Made by a program: the position numbers and the translations under genes | The notes under the pieces: generated by a model | The model's database searches: none | Seen by the model: only the letters and a program-made list of their open reading frames with translations | Told to the model about the DNA's origin: nothing | Part shown: positions 52,511 through 61,816 of the stretch, piece by piece | Position numbering within the stretch: the stretch's first letter is position 1 | How the letters are laid out: every line of letters begins with the position of its first letter | Source of the DNA: Rhizomicrobium sp. | Lineage (GTDB): Bacteria > Pseudomonadota > Alphaproteobacteria > Micropepsales > Micropepsaceae | Direction of reading: 5' to 3' | NCBI GenBank assembly: GCA_037200385.1 | Contig: JBBCGL010000001.1 | Coordinates: 4,789,418 to 4,853,417 of the forward strand | DNA: 64,000 bases

Positions 52511-54360
52511 GCGAAGCACGCAGCACCATCCCTTCGGGCATCCTGGTCGAGGCGGAGGACTTCGAGAACTACGGCGGCTGGGTGCTCGACTCGCAGTTCG
52601 AGACGCAGATGGGATCGCCGTACCTGCTGGCGCACGGACTTGGCCGGCCGGTTGCGGACGCGACGACCGTGATCTCTGTCGCCCATGCCGGCGAATATGA
52701 GGTGTGGGCGCGTGCGAAGGACTGGGTACCGTCGCATCATCCGGGGCGCTTTACGCTCTCGATCGACGGCATGACGCTCGCAACGGAGTTCGGCACGAAC
52801 GGTCGGGACTGGTCATGGCAGTCGGCCGGCAAGATCTCGCTGCCTCGGGGCGATCTGCGGCTGGCGCTGCACGACCTCACCGGTTTCGACGGCCGCTGCG
52901 ATGCGATCTATTTCAGCGCCGACGGGAGCGTGCCGCCCAACGACGTCAATGACGCCAGCCGCGCGTGGCGCAGGGCGCTCCGCGGATTGCCGGATGAGCC
53001 GATCGACGCTGGCGACTACGACGTCGTGGTGGTCGGCGGCGGGATATCGGGCTGCGCCGCGGCGCTGGCCTCCGCGCGCCTCGGCCAGCGTGTGGCGCTG
53101 ATCCATGACCGCCCGGTGCTGGGCGGAAACGCGAGCAGGGAAATCGGCCTGATGCCGCGCGGCACACAGGGAGCGCTGCTGCGCGAGCTGTCGCAACGGG
53201 CTGAAGACGGCGACATCGCCGCGTTGTCGCTGCTGGAAGCCGAGCCGACCGCCACGGTGTTCCTGGAGCATCGGATCGTGGGAGCCGCCACCGACGGGAG
53301 CCGGATCGTCTCGGTCGATGCGGTCCAGGCGCGGGGCGGCATCGAGCGGCGCTTCACGGGCGCGATGTTCATCGATACCACCGGCACCGCGATGCTCGGC
53401 GTGCTGGCGGGCGCGGAGACGCTGTTCGGCCGCGAGGCGCGCTCGGAGTTCAACGAGGGCTATGCGCCCGAGGTCGCCGACTACATGCATCACGGCAACA
53501 CCGTGTTCTTCCGTACACGGATGGCGGATCACCCGGTGGCGTTTCCCGACGTGCCATGGGCGACCGCGGTGTCGAAGGACTACGCCAACCTGAGCGGCCA
53601 ACTGATGAAACCCGGTCTGGAAAACGGCCCCGGTCCGAAAGCCGGCGACAATCCGGCTACGCCGGCGTTCCGCTTCGGCAACGCCAACGACACCTTTCCG
53701 GCGACCCATTTCTGGGAATACGGCCAGTGGCTCGACCCCTACAAGGAAGGCGAGCGCATCCGCGATCACCTGATCACGGCGCTCTACGGCACGTTCTCGA
53801 ACGTGAAGCGGCTGGAGCCGGAGGCCTATGCCGGGCTCGAACTGGAATGGGTAGCGTTTGTCGCGGCGCAGGGTGAGTTCAGGCGCTACAAGGGCGACTA
53901 CATCCTCAACGAGAACGATATCCGGGAGCACAGGCGGTTCGACGACACGCTGATCGCCAATGATGGATCGTTCTGCATCCACTGCGCGTGGGCGCCGGGG
54001 GAAGGCAAATACGATTTCCGTCTCAAGGACTGGATCTTCGACATGCGGGATTCCGAGTCGTACGAGATTCCATTCCGCTGCCTGTATTCCGCCAACGTCG
54101 ACAACCTGATGATGGCGGGCAAACATATCAGCGTCACCCATGTCGCCGGCTCGTCGACGAAGCTGATGGGCAACGGTGCGCAGCACGGCATCGCCGTCGC
54201 GGTGGCGGCGTTCCTGTGCCGAAAGCACGATACGACGCCGCGCGGGCTCTACAATAGCCATCTCGATGAGCTGAAGGAGCGCGTGCACGAACTCGCGATG
54301 CACGACCACGACATGGCGAGCAATCCGCCCGCCCGGAAGTTTGTGCCGGTGCCGGGCTAG
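52507..54360 (+). CDS. FAD-dependent oxidoreductase with extra N-terminal beta domain
   Basis: 617 residues. Residues 1-150 form an added domain (ILVEAEDFENYGGWVLDSQF, then several beta-rich stretches, ending IYFSADGSVPP) that resembles carbohydrate-binding modules of the CBM35/DUF type. The FAD domain begins YDVVVVGGGISGCAAALASARLG (GxGxxG) near 172, with GGNASREIG and C-terminal ANVDNLMMAGKHISVTH and QHGIAVAVAAFLC of the FAD-dependent oxidoreductase family that includes glucoside/inositol oxidases. Coupled to the desaturase; no signal peptide. The substrate is unknown. Confidence 0.8.
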   Translation: MSEARSTIPSGILVEAEDFENYGGWVLDSQFETQMGSPYLLAHGLGRPVADATTVISVAHAGEYEVWARAKDWVPSHHPGRFTLSIDGMTLATEFGTNGRDWSWQSAGKISLPRGDLRLALHDLTGFDGRCDAIYFSADGSVPPNDVNDASRAWRRALRGLPDEPIDAGDYDVVVVGGGISGCAAALASARLGQRVALIHDRPVLGGNASREIGLMPRGTQGALLRELSQRAEDGDIAALSLLEAEPTATVFLEHRIVGAATDGSRIVSVDAVQARGGIERRFTGAMFIDTTGTAMLGVLAGAETLFGREARSEFNEGYAPEVADYMHHGNTVFFRTRMADHPVAFPDVPWATAVSKDYANLSGQLMKPGLENGPGPKAGDNPATPAFRFGNANDTFPATHFWEYGQWLDPYKEGERIRDHLITALYGTFSNVKRLEPEAYAGLELEWVAFVAAQGEFRRYKGDYILNENDIREHRRFDDTLIANDGSFCIHCAWAPGEGKYDFRLKDWIFDMRDSESYEIPFRCLYSANVDNLMMAGKHISVTHVAGSSTKLMGNGAQHGIAVAVAAFLCRKHDTTPRGLYNSHLDELKERVHELAMHDHDMASNPPARKFVPVPG

Positions 54361-54510
54361 AGAACCGCCGAGGAAGGCATGAAGCTCAATTCCTGCGCGG
54401 CTCCGGGGTATTTGGCCATGCATGAAACTCGAAATCCGGCAATTCCTGAAGCAGCAGACGAGCGGCGCGATCGTCGATACGAGTTCGGTGCAGGGCCATG
54501 TCGCATTCGG

Positions 54511-55110
54511 CTATAGTCCGCCATATTTGAGAGAGGGAAGGACGAAGGTGCGCAGGAGCACGGCTTGTTCGTCCTCGTTGAGATCCTCTCGCCATTCGAG
54601 CATCTGATGGATGTTCATCAGCCAATCGGCCAGCTCGTGGTTGCTTAGCCCCTTTCGGATTTTTCCTTCCTTCCGCCCCCGATCGAACACGACGGACCAG
54701 GTGCTGAGAAACAGCGGCTCGACCTGGGTGCCCGTGCGGTAGGCCGGATTGTTCAGGATCAGGGTGCGATCCTCCTCGAAGATCGAATGATAGACATCGT
54801 CCTTGTTGGCGATCTTGATGGTCTCGATGGAGCCGGCGACGACGCAATCCTCGAACGTGGCGCAGTTGCGCATCCGCTCCTGGATGGCGGCGGCGATCTT
54901 CTCCAGCCTGTGAAAAATGACGGCCCGCATGATGGCCCGCCGATTCGGATAGAGCCGATAAAGCGTGCGGCGGCTGACGCCGGCTTCCGACGCAATGTCC
55001 TCGACGGAGGTCTTGCCGGCACCGAGGCGGCGAATGCAGCGGACCGCCGCCTCGACGATCTCGGCGTTGCGGCCCGAAGGCTCTGCGCTCGGCTTTTTCC
55101 TTTTTTTCAT
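54511..55110 (-). CDS. TetR-family repressor
   Basis: 199 residues. The first 60 hold a basic N-terminus (KKRKKPSAEPSGRN) and the helix-turn-helix (TSVEDIASEAGVSRRTLYRLYPNRRAI). Divergent from the D-aminoacylase-like operon with a palindromic operator in between (55246). The ligand domain is not recognisable beyond family. Confidence 0.88.
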   Translation of the reverse strand: MKKRKKPSAEPSGRNAEIVEAAVRCIRRLGAGKTSVEDIASEAGVSRRTLYRLYPNRRAIMRAVIFHRLEKIAAAIQERMRNCATFEDCVVAGSIETIKIANKDDVYHSIFEEDRTLILNNPAYRTGTQVEPLFLSTWSVVFDRGRKEGKIRKGLSNHELADWLMNIHQMLEWREDLNEDEQAVLLRTFVLPSLKYGGL

Positions 55111-55245
55111 GCGTCGTTCCGGTGCGGAGAGACCAATCGTTCACCGCCCGATGAATGCCGGGCGCACCTGAAAGCACTGCCACATTCCGGCGTTGCGGGC
55201 GATGCGGCACAGCTGTTTGACAAGCGCGAGAATTTCCGTCAAGTT

Positions 55246-55273
55246 TTGGCACAAGGCACAATAACTGTGCCAA
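55246..55273. promoter_or_regulatory. Operator upstream of the D-aminoacylase-like operon
   Basis: TTGGCACA (55246-55253) and TGTGCCAA (55266-55273) are perfect inverted copies; inside them GGCACA-ATAAC-TGTGCC (55255-55271) is an even tighter 6+6 palindrome. Its position between the TetR gene and the operon start at 55306 makes it the likely TetR site. Confidence 0.75.
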
Positions 55274-55305
55274 GTGCCATCAGAGCACATATCGGGATGA
55301 GACAC

Positions 55306-57054
55306 ATGGATCGCTTCGATTTGATCCTCGCCAACGGCACCGTCATCGACGGCACCGGATTTCCGCGCTTCAAAGGCGATATCGGAATCCGGGGTGGCAG
55401 GATCGCGCAGATCGGTCGCCTCTCCGGCGCCGCCGCGGACCGCAGGATCGATGCCGCCGGCCTTATCGTGGCGCCGGGATTCATCGACACCCACACCCAT
55501 TACGACGGCCAGATCTTCTGGGATCCGGCATGCTCCAATGCCGGTGAGAACGGCATCACCACCGTGGCGATGGGCAATTGCGGCTTCGGTTTCGCGCCCT
55601 GCCATGCGAGAGACCGCGAGCGCACCATGCTGATGATGCAGACGACCGAGCAGATTCCGGCGGCGCAGCTGAAATCGGGACTGCCCTGGGACTGGCAGAC
55701 CTTCCCCGAACTGATCGCCTCGCTGAAGCGCACGCCCAAAGCGGTCAACGCCATGATGTTCATGCCGCTCAACCCGCTGATGATCTATGTGATGGGCGTC
55801 GAGGCCGCCAAGACGCGCCGGCCGACGCCTGGCGAAATCGCCGCAATGCAGGATCTCATTGCGGAAGCGATGGATGCCGGCGCTTGCGGCCTTTCGGTGT
55901 CGTCCATGGGGACGGTGAACAACCATGTCGATATCGACGGCACGCCGATGCCGACGGACGTGATGCATATCGACGATCTGTGCGCGCTCGTCGGCATCTT
56001 CCGCCGCCGGGGTGACGGCATCATCCAGGTGATCTCGCAAATCGGGCCGGTCGGCGACAGCGAGGTCAGCATCCGGCTCGGCGAGGCCTCGGATCGCCCG
56101 ATCCTCCACAATGTCTTTTCGACCAGCGACTACACGCCGGATCTGCATCGCAAGAGCATGGCCTGGCTGACCAAAGTCAACCGCCAGGGCGTGCTGATGT
56201 ATGCCGCCACCGTCGTCAACCGCAGCTGGAATGAAGTCGATTTCTGGAATTCGCCGGGTTGCGCCATGGATGCGCTGGCGGCGCACCGCGAGCTCACGGC
56301 GACGGCGACGATCGAAGCCAAGCGCGCGCTGTTGCGCTCGCCGGCCTATCGCGATCGCTTTCGCCAGACCTACGACCCCGTGATGTTCGAAGCGACCGCC
56401 GGCGGGTTGGAGCGTTACATCGTCGTGACCATGGGCGACAGCCCGCCGGATAGCGAAAAATATATCGGCCGCTCGTTGGGCGACATCGCCGCCGGCGAGA
56501 ACAAGCCGGTCAGCGACATCTATCTCGACCTCGCCTTGGCATCCGATTTTGCCCTGGTCCTCAAGACGCCGCAGATCGCGGCGCAGGATCCCGCGAAGAT
56601 CGCGGAACTGATCTCCCATCCGCATGTCCTGGCGGGCTCCTCGGACGGCGGTGCCCATACCAAGATCTGGAGCGGTGGCTGCTGGACGACCGACCTGCTG
56701 ATCTGGCTGGTGCGCGAGAGCGGGCTCATCGACCTCGAGCGGATGCATTACGGCTATTCCTACCAGCCGGCCCGTGTCCTGGGGATCAAGGATCGCGGCG
56801 CGCTGCTGGAGGGCATGGCGGCGGATATCGTCGTCTACGACCTCGACGAACTCTTTTTCGATCGGTCTGTCTATGAGGTGGTGAACGACATGCCGAACGG
56901 CGATTGGCGCAGGCGCGCCAGGGCCGGCGGCTATCGCTGGGTCATCGTCAACGGCGAAGTGACGTTCGAGCGGGATGTGCGATCGGGCGCTACGCCCGGC
57001 CGTTATCTGTCTGTCTGCGATCGCAATCCCGAAAATCGGCTGGCCGCCGAATAA
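55306..57054 (+). CDS. Amidohydrolase, N-acyl-D-amino-acid deacylase family
   Basis: 582 residues. The amidohydrolase metal site is visible: APGFIDTHTHYDGQ near residue 65, then a characteristic Cys in GNCGFGFAP, late SDGGAHT and ILGIKDRG-like VLGIKDRGALLEGMAADIVVYD. This family releases D-amino acids from N-acyl-D-amino acids, but many members act on other amides or hydantoin-like substrates. Start ATG 55306 has GGATGAG close upstream; ATG 55297 is possible. It opens a + strand run that contains a TonB receptor and APH-like kinase, so uptake and first attack on an amide compound are plausible. Confidence 0.85.
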   Translation: MDRFDLILANGTVIDGTGFPRFKGDIGIRGGRIAQIGRLSGAAADRRIDAAGLIVAPGFIDTHTHYDGQIFWDPACSNAGENGITTVAMGNCGFGFAPCHARDRERTMLMMQTTEQIPAAQLKSGLPWDWQTFPELIASLKRTPKAVNAMMFMPLNPLMIYVMGVEAAKTRRPTPGEIAAMQDLIAEAMDAGACGLSVSSMGTVNNHVDIDGTPMPTDVMHIDDLCALVGIFRRRGDGIIQVISQIGPVGDSEVSIRLGEASDRPILHNVFSTSDYTPDLHRKSMAWLTKVNRQGVLMYAATVVNRSWNEVDFWNSPGCAMDALAAHRELTATATIEAKRALLRSPAYRDRFRQTYDPVMFEATAGGLERYIVVTMGDSPPDSEKYIGRSLGDIAAGENKPVSDIYLDLALASDFALVLKTPQIAAQDPAKIAELISHPHVLAGSSDGGAHTKIWSGGCWTTDLLIWLVRESGLIDLERMHYGYSYQPARVLGIKDRGALLEGMAADIVVYDLDELFFDRSVYEVVNDMPNGDWRRRARAGGYRWVIVNGEVTFERDVRSGATPGRYLSVCDRNPENRLAAE

Positions 57055-57110
57055 AGCGTCGCGTGAACAAAAATAGGACTCGCACAAGCGTGGTCCAACA
57101 GGGGGAAAAA

Positions 57111-59438
57111 ATGAAAAATGCACAGCTGCTCGCCGGTTCTGCCTTGGCGGCGATCTTCGCATCCTGCAGCCATCCCGCATGGGCGCAGGATGCCGGAGGC
57201 GCCACGACCATCGAGACCGTCACCGTGACTGCCGAACGGCGCGCCGAAAACCTGCAACAGACGCCGGTCGCGGTGCAGGTGCTGTCGCCGAAGAACCTCA
57301 GCGATTCGCATATCGAAAACCTTGTGGATCTTCAGAAGATCACGCCGTCGCTCGTGGTCCAGGATGCGGGCAGCAACGTGAACCCCTATATCCGCGGCGT
57401 CGGCGCGACGACGCAAGGGTCGGGCTACTATGCCAGCGTCGCCACCTATGTGGATGGCGTTTATGTCACCCGGTTGTCGAGCGGCGTGTTCGACCTCGAC
57501 GATATCGACAGCATCCAGGTCCTGAAGGGCCCGCAAGGGACCTTGTATGGTCGCAACGCCACGGGCGGCGCCATCGTCATCACCAGCCACACGGCGCAGC
57601 CCGGCGACCCGATCGAGGCGCATCTGTCGGCGGGCTATGGCAGCTACGACGAACATGGCGTGACAGGACGGATTTCCGGCGGCATCGACGAGAACTTCGC
57701 GTTCACGCTCGGCGCTTCGGAACGTTACCGCGCCGGCTTCGTCGAAAATCTCAATCCACCCGGCTTCGGCACCAATGGACAGGATCTCAACAGCCGCAAT
57801 TATTATTCGATGGATGGCGAACTGACCTTCGCGCCCAATGGCCGGTTGAGCGTCGTGCTGCGCGGCTCCTATTATTTCCAGAATGATCGCACGGCGATGG
57901 GCATCCAGCCGGTCGGCCTGAAGGACTATGTGAACAACGCCACGCTGGCCTCGCTTGGACTGCCCGCCGATCCGGCGACGCCGCTCAACGGCACACAGGC
58001 CTACTATGCCGGCTTGCTGGGCGCTTTCGGCGTGCCGGGCGCCGCGGCCGAAGCCATGGCCGGTGGACTGCAATTCTCGAACCGCTTCGGCACCGTCTAC
58101 GACAACGAAGCGAACGGCTTCGCCGCGAACGCGCTTCGGGTCACGGGCCGGCAAGGCGATTTCGACGCGACGCAGATCGCTACCGGGGTCCTGCGCGTCG
58201 ACTACAATCTCGGATTCGCCGATCTCGTTTCCAACGCATCCTTCACCTCGAACACCAGCAAGTCCGCGACCGAAGTGATCGGCGCCAATCCGGCCAGCTA
58301 TCCCGCCGGCTTCAATGCCGGCAGCGTCGGTTTCTCCGGCGACTTCCCGGCCCAGAATTTTCAGGAGGATCTGCAGCTGTCCTCGACCGGCGGGCCCATT
58401 CAATGGCTGCTCGGCGCAAATTATCTCGACGAAAAGGGCCTGACGGACCTGACCGGCGACCTGTTCGGCTTCAACGTCCAGAGCGCGCTCAATCGCTTCA
58501 CGTCGCGGTCGTTCGCGGTGTTCGCACAGGCCACCGCACCGCTCGACTTCATTGCCGACGGCCTCAGCTTCACCGGCGGCGCGCGCTATACGACCGACAC
58601 CTTCACGCTGCGGGACGAGCCCGGCTTCGGCACGTTCCAGAATCACATCAGCAGCAATGCCTGGACCTATACGGCCCGGGCGAACTATCAGCGCGAAGAT
58701 ATTCTGCTCTATGCCGGCGTCTCGACGGGCTTCAAGGCCGGAACGTTGAACGCGACCAACGAGACCAGCCCCGGTGTCCAGCCGGAGAAGATTACATCCT
58801 ACGAGATCGGCGCCAAATGGGATATCGACGACCGGCTCCGGCTGAATGTCGCGGCGTTCCATTACCTCTACACCAACATCCATCTGCAGGTGACGTCTTC
58901 GCCGCTGGCCGCGAGCTTTCTCGTCAACGGCACGGGCGCCCATGTCGACGGCGTCGATTTCGAAGGCTCGGCGGTGTTGACCGATTGGGCGACGCTCAAT
59001 CTCAACGGACTGCTTCTCGATTCCCGCTACAAGGACAATGTCGCGGTACCGGGCTTCGTGACCCTCGCCACGGCGGGCAAGCGGCTGGCCGGCGCGCCCG
59101 ACTGGTCGCTCAGCATCGGGCCGCAGATCAAGCTTCCTTTCGTCACCGACGGCTCCCTCGATCTTGCGGTGACCGCCGGCCTGAACAGCGGATATTATTT
59201 CGACGCGGAAAACATCGTCGGCACCGGTGGTGCTTTCAGCGCCAAGTCCTTTGCTACGGTCGACTTCAACCTCGGATACACGACCGCCGATGGGCATTGG
59301 CGTGGCTCCGTCTGGGGCAGCAATATCCTCAACGACCAGTATTTCAACGGCGGTCTGGTTGCCGGCCAGATCGACAAGCTGGCGCTTGCCGCGCCGCCGG
59401 CGCAGTTCGGCGCGACCATCGATTACTTCTTCAACTGA
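57111..59438 (+). CDS. TonB-dependent receptor
   Basis: 775 residues. Signal peptide (LLAGSALAAIFASCSHPAWA), TonB-box-like TIETVTVTAERR, plug with PYIRGVGATTQGSGYY, VQVLKGPQGTLYGRNATGGA (the FpvA/catabolic-type plug ending) and C-terminal SVWGSNILNDQY and ATIDYFFN. Start ATG 57111 has GGGGG 6 bases upstream. The VxVLKGPQGTLYGRNATGG form is common in sphingomonad-type receptors of catabolic loci. It likely imports the substrate of the amidohydrolase 57 bases upstream. Confidence 0.92.
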   Translation: MKNAQLLAGSALAAIFASCSHPAWAQDAGGATTIETVTVTAERRAENLQQTPVAVQVLSPKNLSDSHIENLVDLQKITPSLVVQDAGSNVNPYIRGVGATTQGSGYYASVATYVDGVYVTRLSSGVFDLDDIDSIQVLKGPQGTLYGRNATGGAIVITSHTAQPGDPIEAHLSAGYGSYDEHGVTGRISGGIDENFAFTLGASERYRAGFVENLNPPGFGTNGQDLNSRNYYSMDGELTFAPNGRLSVVLRGSYYFQNDRTAMGIQPVGLKDYVNNATLASLGLPADPATPLNGTQAYYAGLLGAFGVPGAAAEAMAGGLQFSNRFGTVYDNEANGFAANALRVTGRQGDFDATQIATGVLRVDYNLGFADLVSNASFTSNTSKSATEVIGANPASYPAGFNAGSVGFSGDFPAQNFQEDLQLSSTGGPIQWLLGANYLDEKGLTDLTGDLFGFNVQSALNRFTSRSFAVFAQATAPLDFIADGLSFTGGARYTTDTFTLRDEPGFGTFQNHISSNAWTYTARANYQREDILLYAGVSTGFKAGTLNATNETSPGVQPEKITSYEIGAKWDIDDRLRLNVAAFHYLYTNIHLQVTSSPLAASFLVNGTGAHVDGVDFEGSAVLTDWATLNLNGLLLDSRYKDNVAVPGFVTLATAGKRLAGAPDWSLSIGPQIKLPFVTDGSLDLAVTAGLNSGYYFDAENIVGTGGAFSAKSFATVDFNLGYTTADGHWRGSVWGSNILNDQYFNGGLVAGQIDKLALAAPPAQFGATIDYFFN

Positions 59439-59446
59439 CGCGAGCG

Positions 59447-60577
59447 ATGGATATGGCCAGCAGCGACGACGATGCGCTCTCGGTCATCCGGAGCATGACT
59501 GGACGGACGCAAGCATCCGTCGCCGTCTCTCCGGAGCGTGTCGCGGATTTCCTGCGCAAACAGGACGATCTGGGCGGCAAGCTCATCCGTCTGGAATTCG
59601 ACGACAAGCGCCGTCGGTCGGGCGCGTCGAGCGGCACGCAGCTCGTCGATGCTTATATAACGGCCGAGGATCACGCCGAAGTCTGCCGCAAGCTGGTGTT
59701 CCGCTATGATCTCGGCGGCACGTTCTTCTTTCAATACGATCTTGTGGCGCAATTCCGGGTGATGAAGGCGTTGCGGAAGACGCCGGTCCCCGTTCCGAAG
59801 GTCCTTTGGCTGGATGCGGCGGGCGAGATCGCCGGCCTGCCGGGGCTTTTCATGGAGCGCGTCGACGCGCCCGCGCCCGGCGGCCAGCCCTTTGCCGAAG
59901 GGCCGCTGGTCGATGCGCCGCCGGAACAGCGCCGCCAGATGATCCTGGAAAGCGTGCGCACCTTCGCCCGGCTACACCAGCTCGATCCGAAGACGCTGCC
60001 GCTGGACTTCCTCGGCCGGCGCGGTACAGGCGCGGACTTTATTGCCCGCGCGATAGACTGGGACAGCAAGGAACTCATGCACGCCATTCCCGCCGGCTTC
60101 GGCGGCGACCGGCGCGCGTTCTACGACGGCGTGCGCGGCGAATTGTTGGGCGTGCGCGATTATCTGTTCGCGCATGCGCCCAAGGACCGCGAACCCGAGA
60201 TCGCGCATGGCGATCCCAATCTCAGCAATCTGATGTTCCGCGGCAGCGAAGTCGCTGCTTTGCTGGATTGGGAGCTGTGCCATCTCGGCCTGGGCGAGGC
60301 GGATCTCGCCTATTGCCTGGCCGGCATGGCGCACTTCCTCTTGTTGATGAAGCCCATGGCGGGCGTGCCCTCCGACGACGACGTCATCGCGGCATACAAG
60401 GCTGAGCGCGGCAGCTTTCGCGACTGGGAATTTTGCCGGCTGTGGGGCGAATGGCGGCTCGGCGTCTATCAGGCGATGGGCTTCAGCCGCCTGCCGCCCG
60501 ACATGCAGCATGTCGAGGAAATGTACTGGAACAACACCAAAGACCGCCTCGGGCGGTTCATGCCGCGAGAGGGTTGA
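59447..60577 (+). CDS. APH-family phosphotransferase (ACAD10-like)
   Basis: 376 residues. Aminoglycoside phosphotransferase fold with catalytic Asp region IAHGDPNLSNLMFRG (HGDxxxxN) and the metal Asp in ALLDWELCHLG. The early VPVPKVLWLD and LFMERV are typical of the APH/ACAD10 group, which phosphorylates hydroxyacyl or choline-like substrates rather than antibiotics. It follows the receptor by 8 bases and precedes the AttH-like gene by 2, so it is in the same operon. Confidence 0.85.
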   Translation: MDMASSDDDALSVIRSMTGRTQASVAVSPERVADFLRKQDDLGGKLIRLEFDDKRRRSGASSGTQLVDAYITAEDHAEVCRKLVFRYDLGGTFFFQYDLVAQFRVMKALRKTPVPVPKVLWLDAAGEIAGLPGLFMERVDAPAPGGQPFAEGPLVDAPPEQRRQMILESVRTFARLHQLDPKTLPLDFLGRRGTGADFIARAIDWDSKELMHAIPAGFGGDRRAFYDGVRGELLGVRDYLFAHAPKDREPEIAHGDPNLSNLMFRGSEVAALLDWELCHLGLGEADLAYCLAGMAHFLLLMKPMAGVPSDDDVIAAYKAERGSFRDWEFCRLWGEWRLGVYQAMGFSRLPPDMQHVEEMYWNNTKDRLGRFMPREG

Positions 60578-60579
60578 GT

Positions 60580-61596
60580 ATGGAGATCATCGAACTTCCC
60601 GTGCAGGACGAATGGCCTCACAAGCCTGGTCCCGAGATGCTATGGCAGGAAAGCGTCGTGCTGACCTGGCAGGACGTCACCCAATCCATCGGCGGATTTT
60701 TCCGCATCGGGCACCAGCCCAATCGCGCCTTGGGCATTTGCACCTTCGGCATCGTCAGCAGCGGCGGCCGCTGTTTCAACCGGTCGCGGCCGAACATTCC
60801 CATCACGGCCTCCGACCGCTTTCAGAACGGCTTTCAGATCGACAAGTTCCTGCGGGCGGAATTCGAGCAGGGCCGCAGCCTGTGGACCGCCCATGACGAC
60901 GACTGCGATATCGCGCTGCATGTCACCGACATCCATCCCCAATACGATACCTGGGCGCTATCGGGCCTGCACAACGACTTCCGCGCCAAATTCGCTGCCA
61001 GCCATACCGAAGTCGCGGGGCTGGTCGCCGGAACGGTGCGGCTCGGCGACCGCGACTGGAAGATAAAAGGCTTTGCCTATCGCGATCATTCCTGGGGCGT
61101 GCGCGATCATAGCGATCCGGCGGCGGCGCTGGCGAACCTGTTCTGGCTGGTCGGCTCCTTCGGCAAGGATTTCGTCATCTGCGCCTGCGAAACCGTGTCC
61201 CGCAGCGCCAAGCGCTTCAATACGGGCTTCGTGATCAAGGACGGCGAGATCGACCGTCCCGTGATGCGCGATATCAGCTTTAACGTCGAGCTCGACGGCA
61301 TCTCGACGCGCGGCGCGCGCTGCCGCATCGAGACGGAAAAGTTCGGCGCCTTCGACATCGACATAGACGGCTTCGGCAACGTCTTGATGGGCATGCAGGC
61401 GGAGCCGGGTCACGAGGAGGAATATCTCGAATGCGGCATGCCCGGCCGGATGCGTTGCAACGGCATGACGGGCGGTGTTCATCTCAGCACGATGTTCAAC
61501 GCCCGGGGCGCCTCGGGACCGCCGGCATTGCTGTTCGGCGCCTCGCGCCAAAAGGGTCTGTACACCGCGCCAAAATGGTCTCCATCAAGCAGGTAA
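60580..61596 (+). CDS. Carotenoid 1,2-hydratase/AttH-like (DUF7064/7065-like) protein
   Basis: 338 residues, no membrane segment. Beta-rich, with QESVVLTWQD, TDIHPQYDTWALSG and an FAYRDHSWGVRDHSD motif, where RDHSWGxRD is typical of AttH/lipocalin-like hydratases seen in carotenoid, steroid and terpenoid loci. The function is not known; it may bind or isomerise a hydrophobic substrate. Start ATG 60580 lies 2 bases after the previous stop. Confidence 0.65.
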   Translation: MEIIELPVQDEWPHKPGPEMLWQESVVLTWQDVTQSIGGFFRIGHQPNRALGICTFGIVSSGGRCFNRSRPNIPITASDRFQNGFQIDKFLRAEFEQGRSLWTAHDDDCDIALHVTDIHPQYDTWALSGLHNDFRAKFAASHTEVAGLVAGTVRLGDRDWKIKGFAYRDHSWGVRDHSDPAAALANLFWLVGSFGKDFVICACETVSRSAKRFNTGFVIKDGEIDRPVMRDISFNVELDGISTRGARCRIETEKFGAFDIDIDGFGNVLMGMQAEPGHEEEYLECGMPGRMRCNGMTGGVHLSTMFNARGASGPPALLFGASRQKGLYTAPKWSPSSR

Positions 61597-61816
61597 GTGT
61601 CGGAATGCTCCCGAGGCCGTCAGTCTCGGAGCAAAGCCCGGCGCGGACGCTGCGCTCTATCAACCTGCACAATTCGGCCTCACCCAACGGGGCGCAGCGT
61701 TGGAGCGCGCGCCGTTTTGCCGCCATCGGCGGCGACGCGCGTGTTTCGGCGACGCCGCAAGCGTTGACAGGAATTTCCGTAACGGCTACGTGTGATCACA
61801 AATCACAGAGGAGCCG
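61597..61816. other. Gap with no gene seen
   Basis: 220 bases before the carboxylesterase gene. No operator or gene seen; AGAGGAG-like ACAGAGGAG just upstream of 61817 is the ribosome site of the esterase. Confidence 0.4.

Noticed and set aside
55217-55222. TTGACA as a -35 box of the D-aminoacylase operon
   Set aside because: No acceptable -10 at 16-18 bases; the palindrome at 55246 is the more reliable signal.
55141-57180. 679-residue - strand open frame opposite the amidohydrolase
   Set aside because: Mirror frame; the amidohydrolase motifs are on the + strand.
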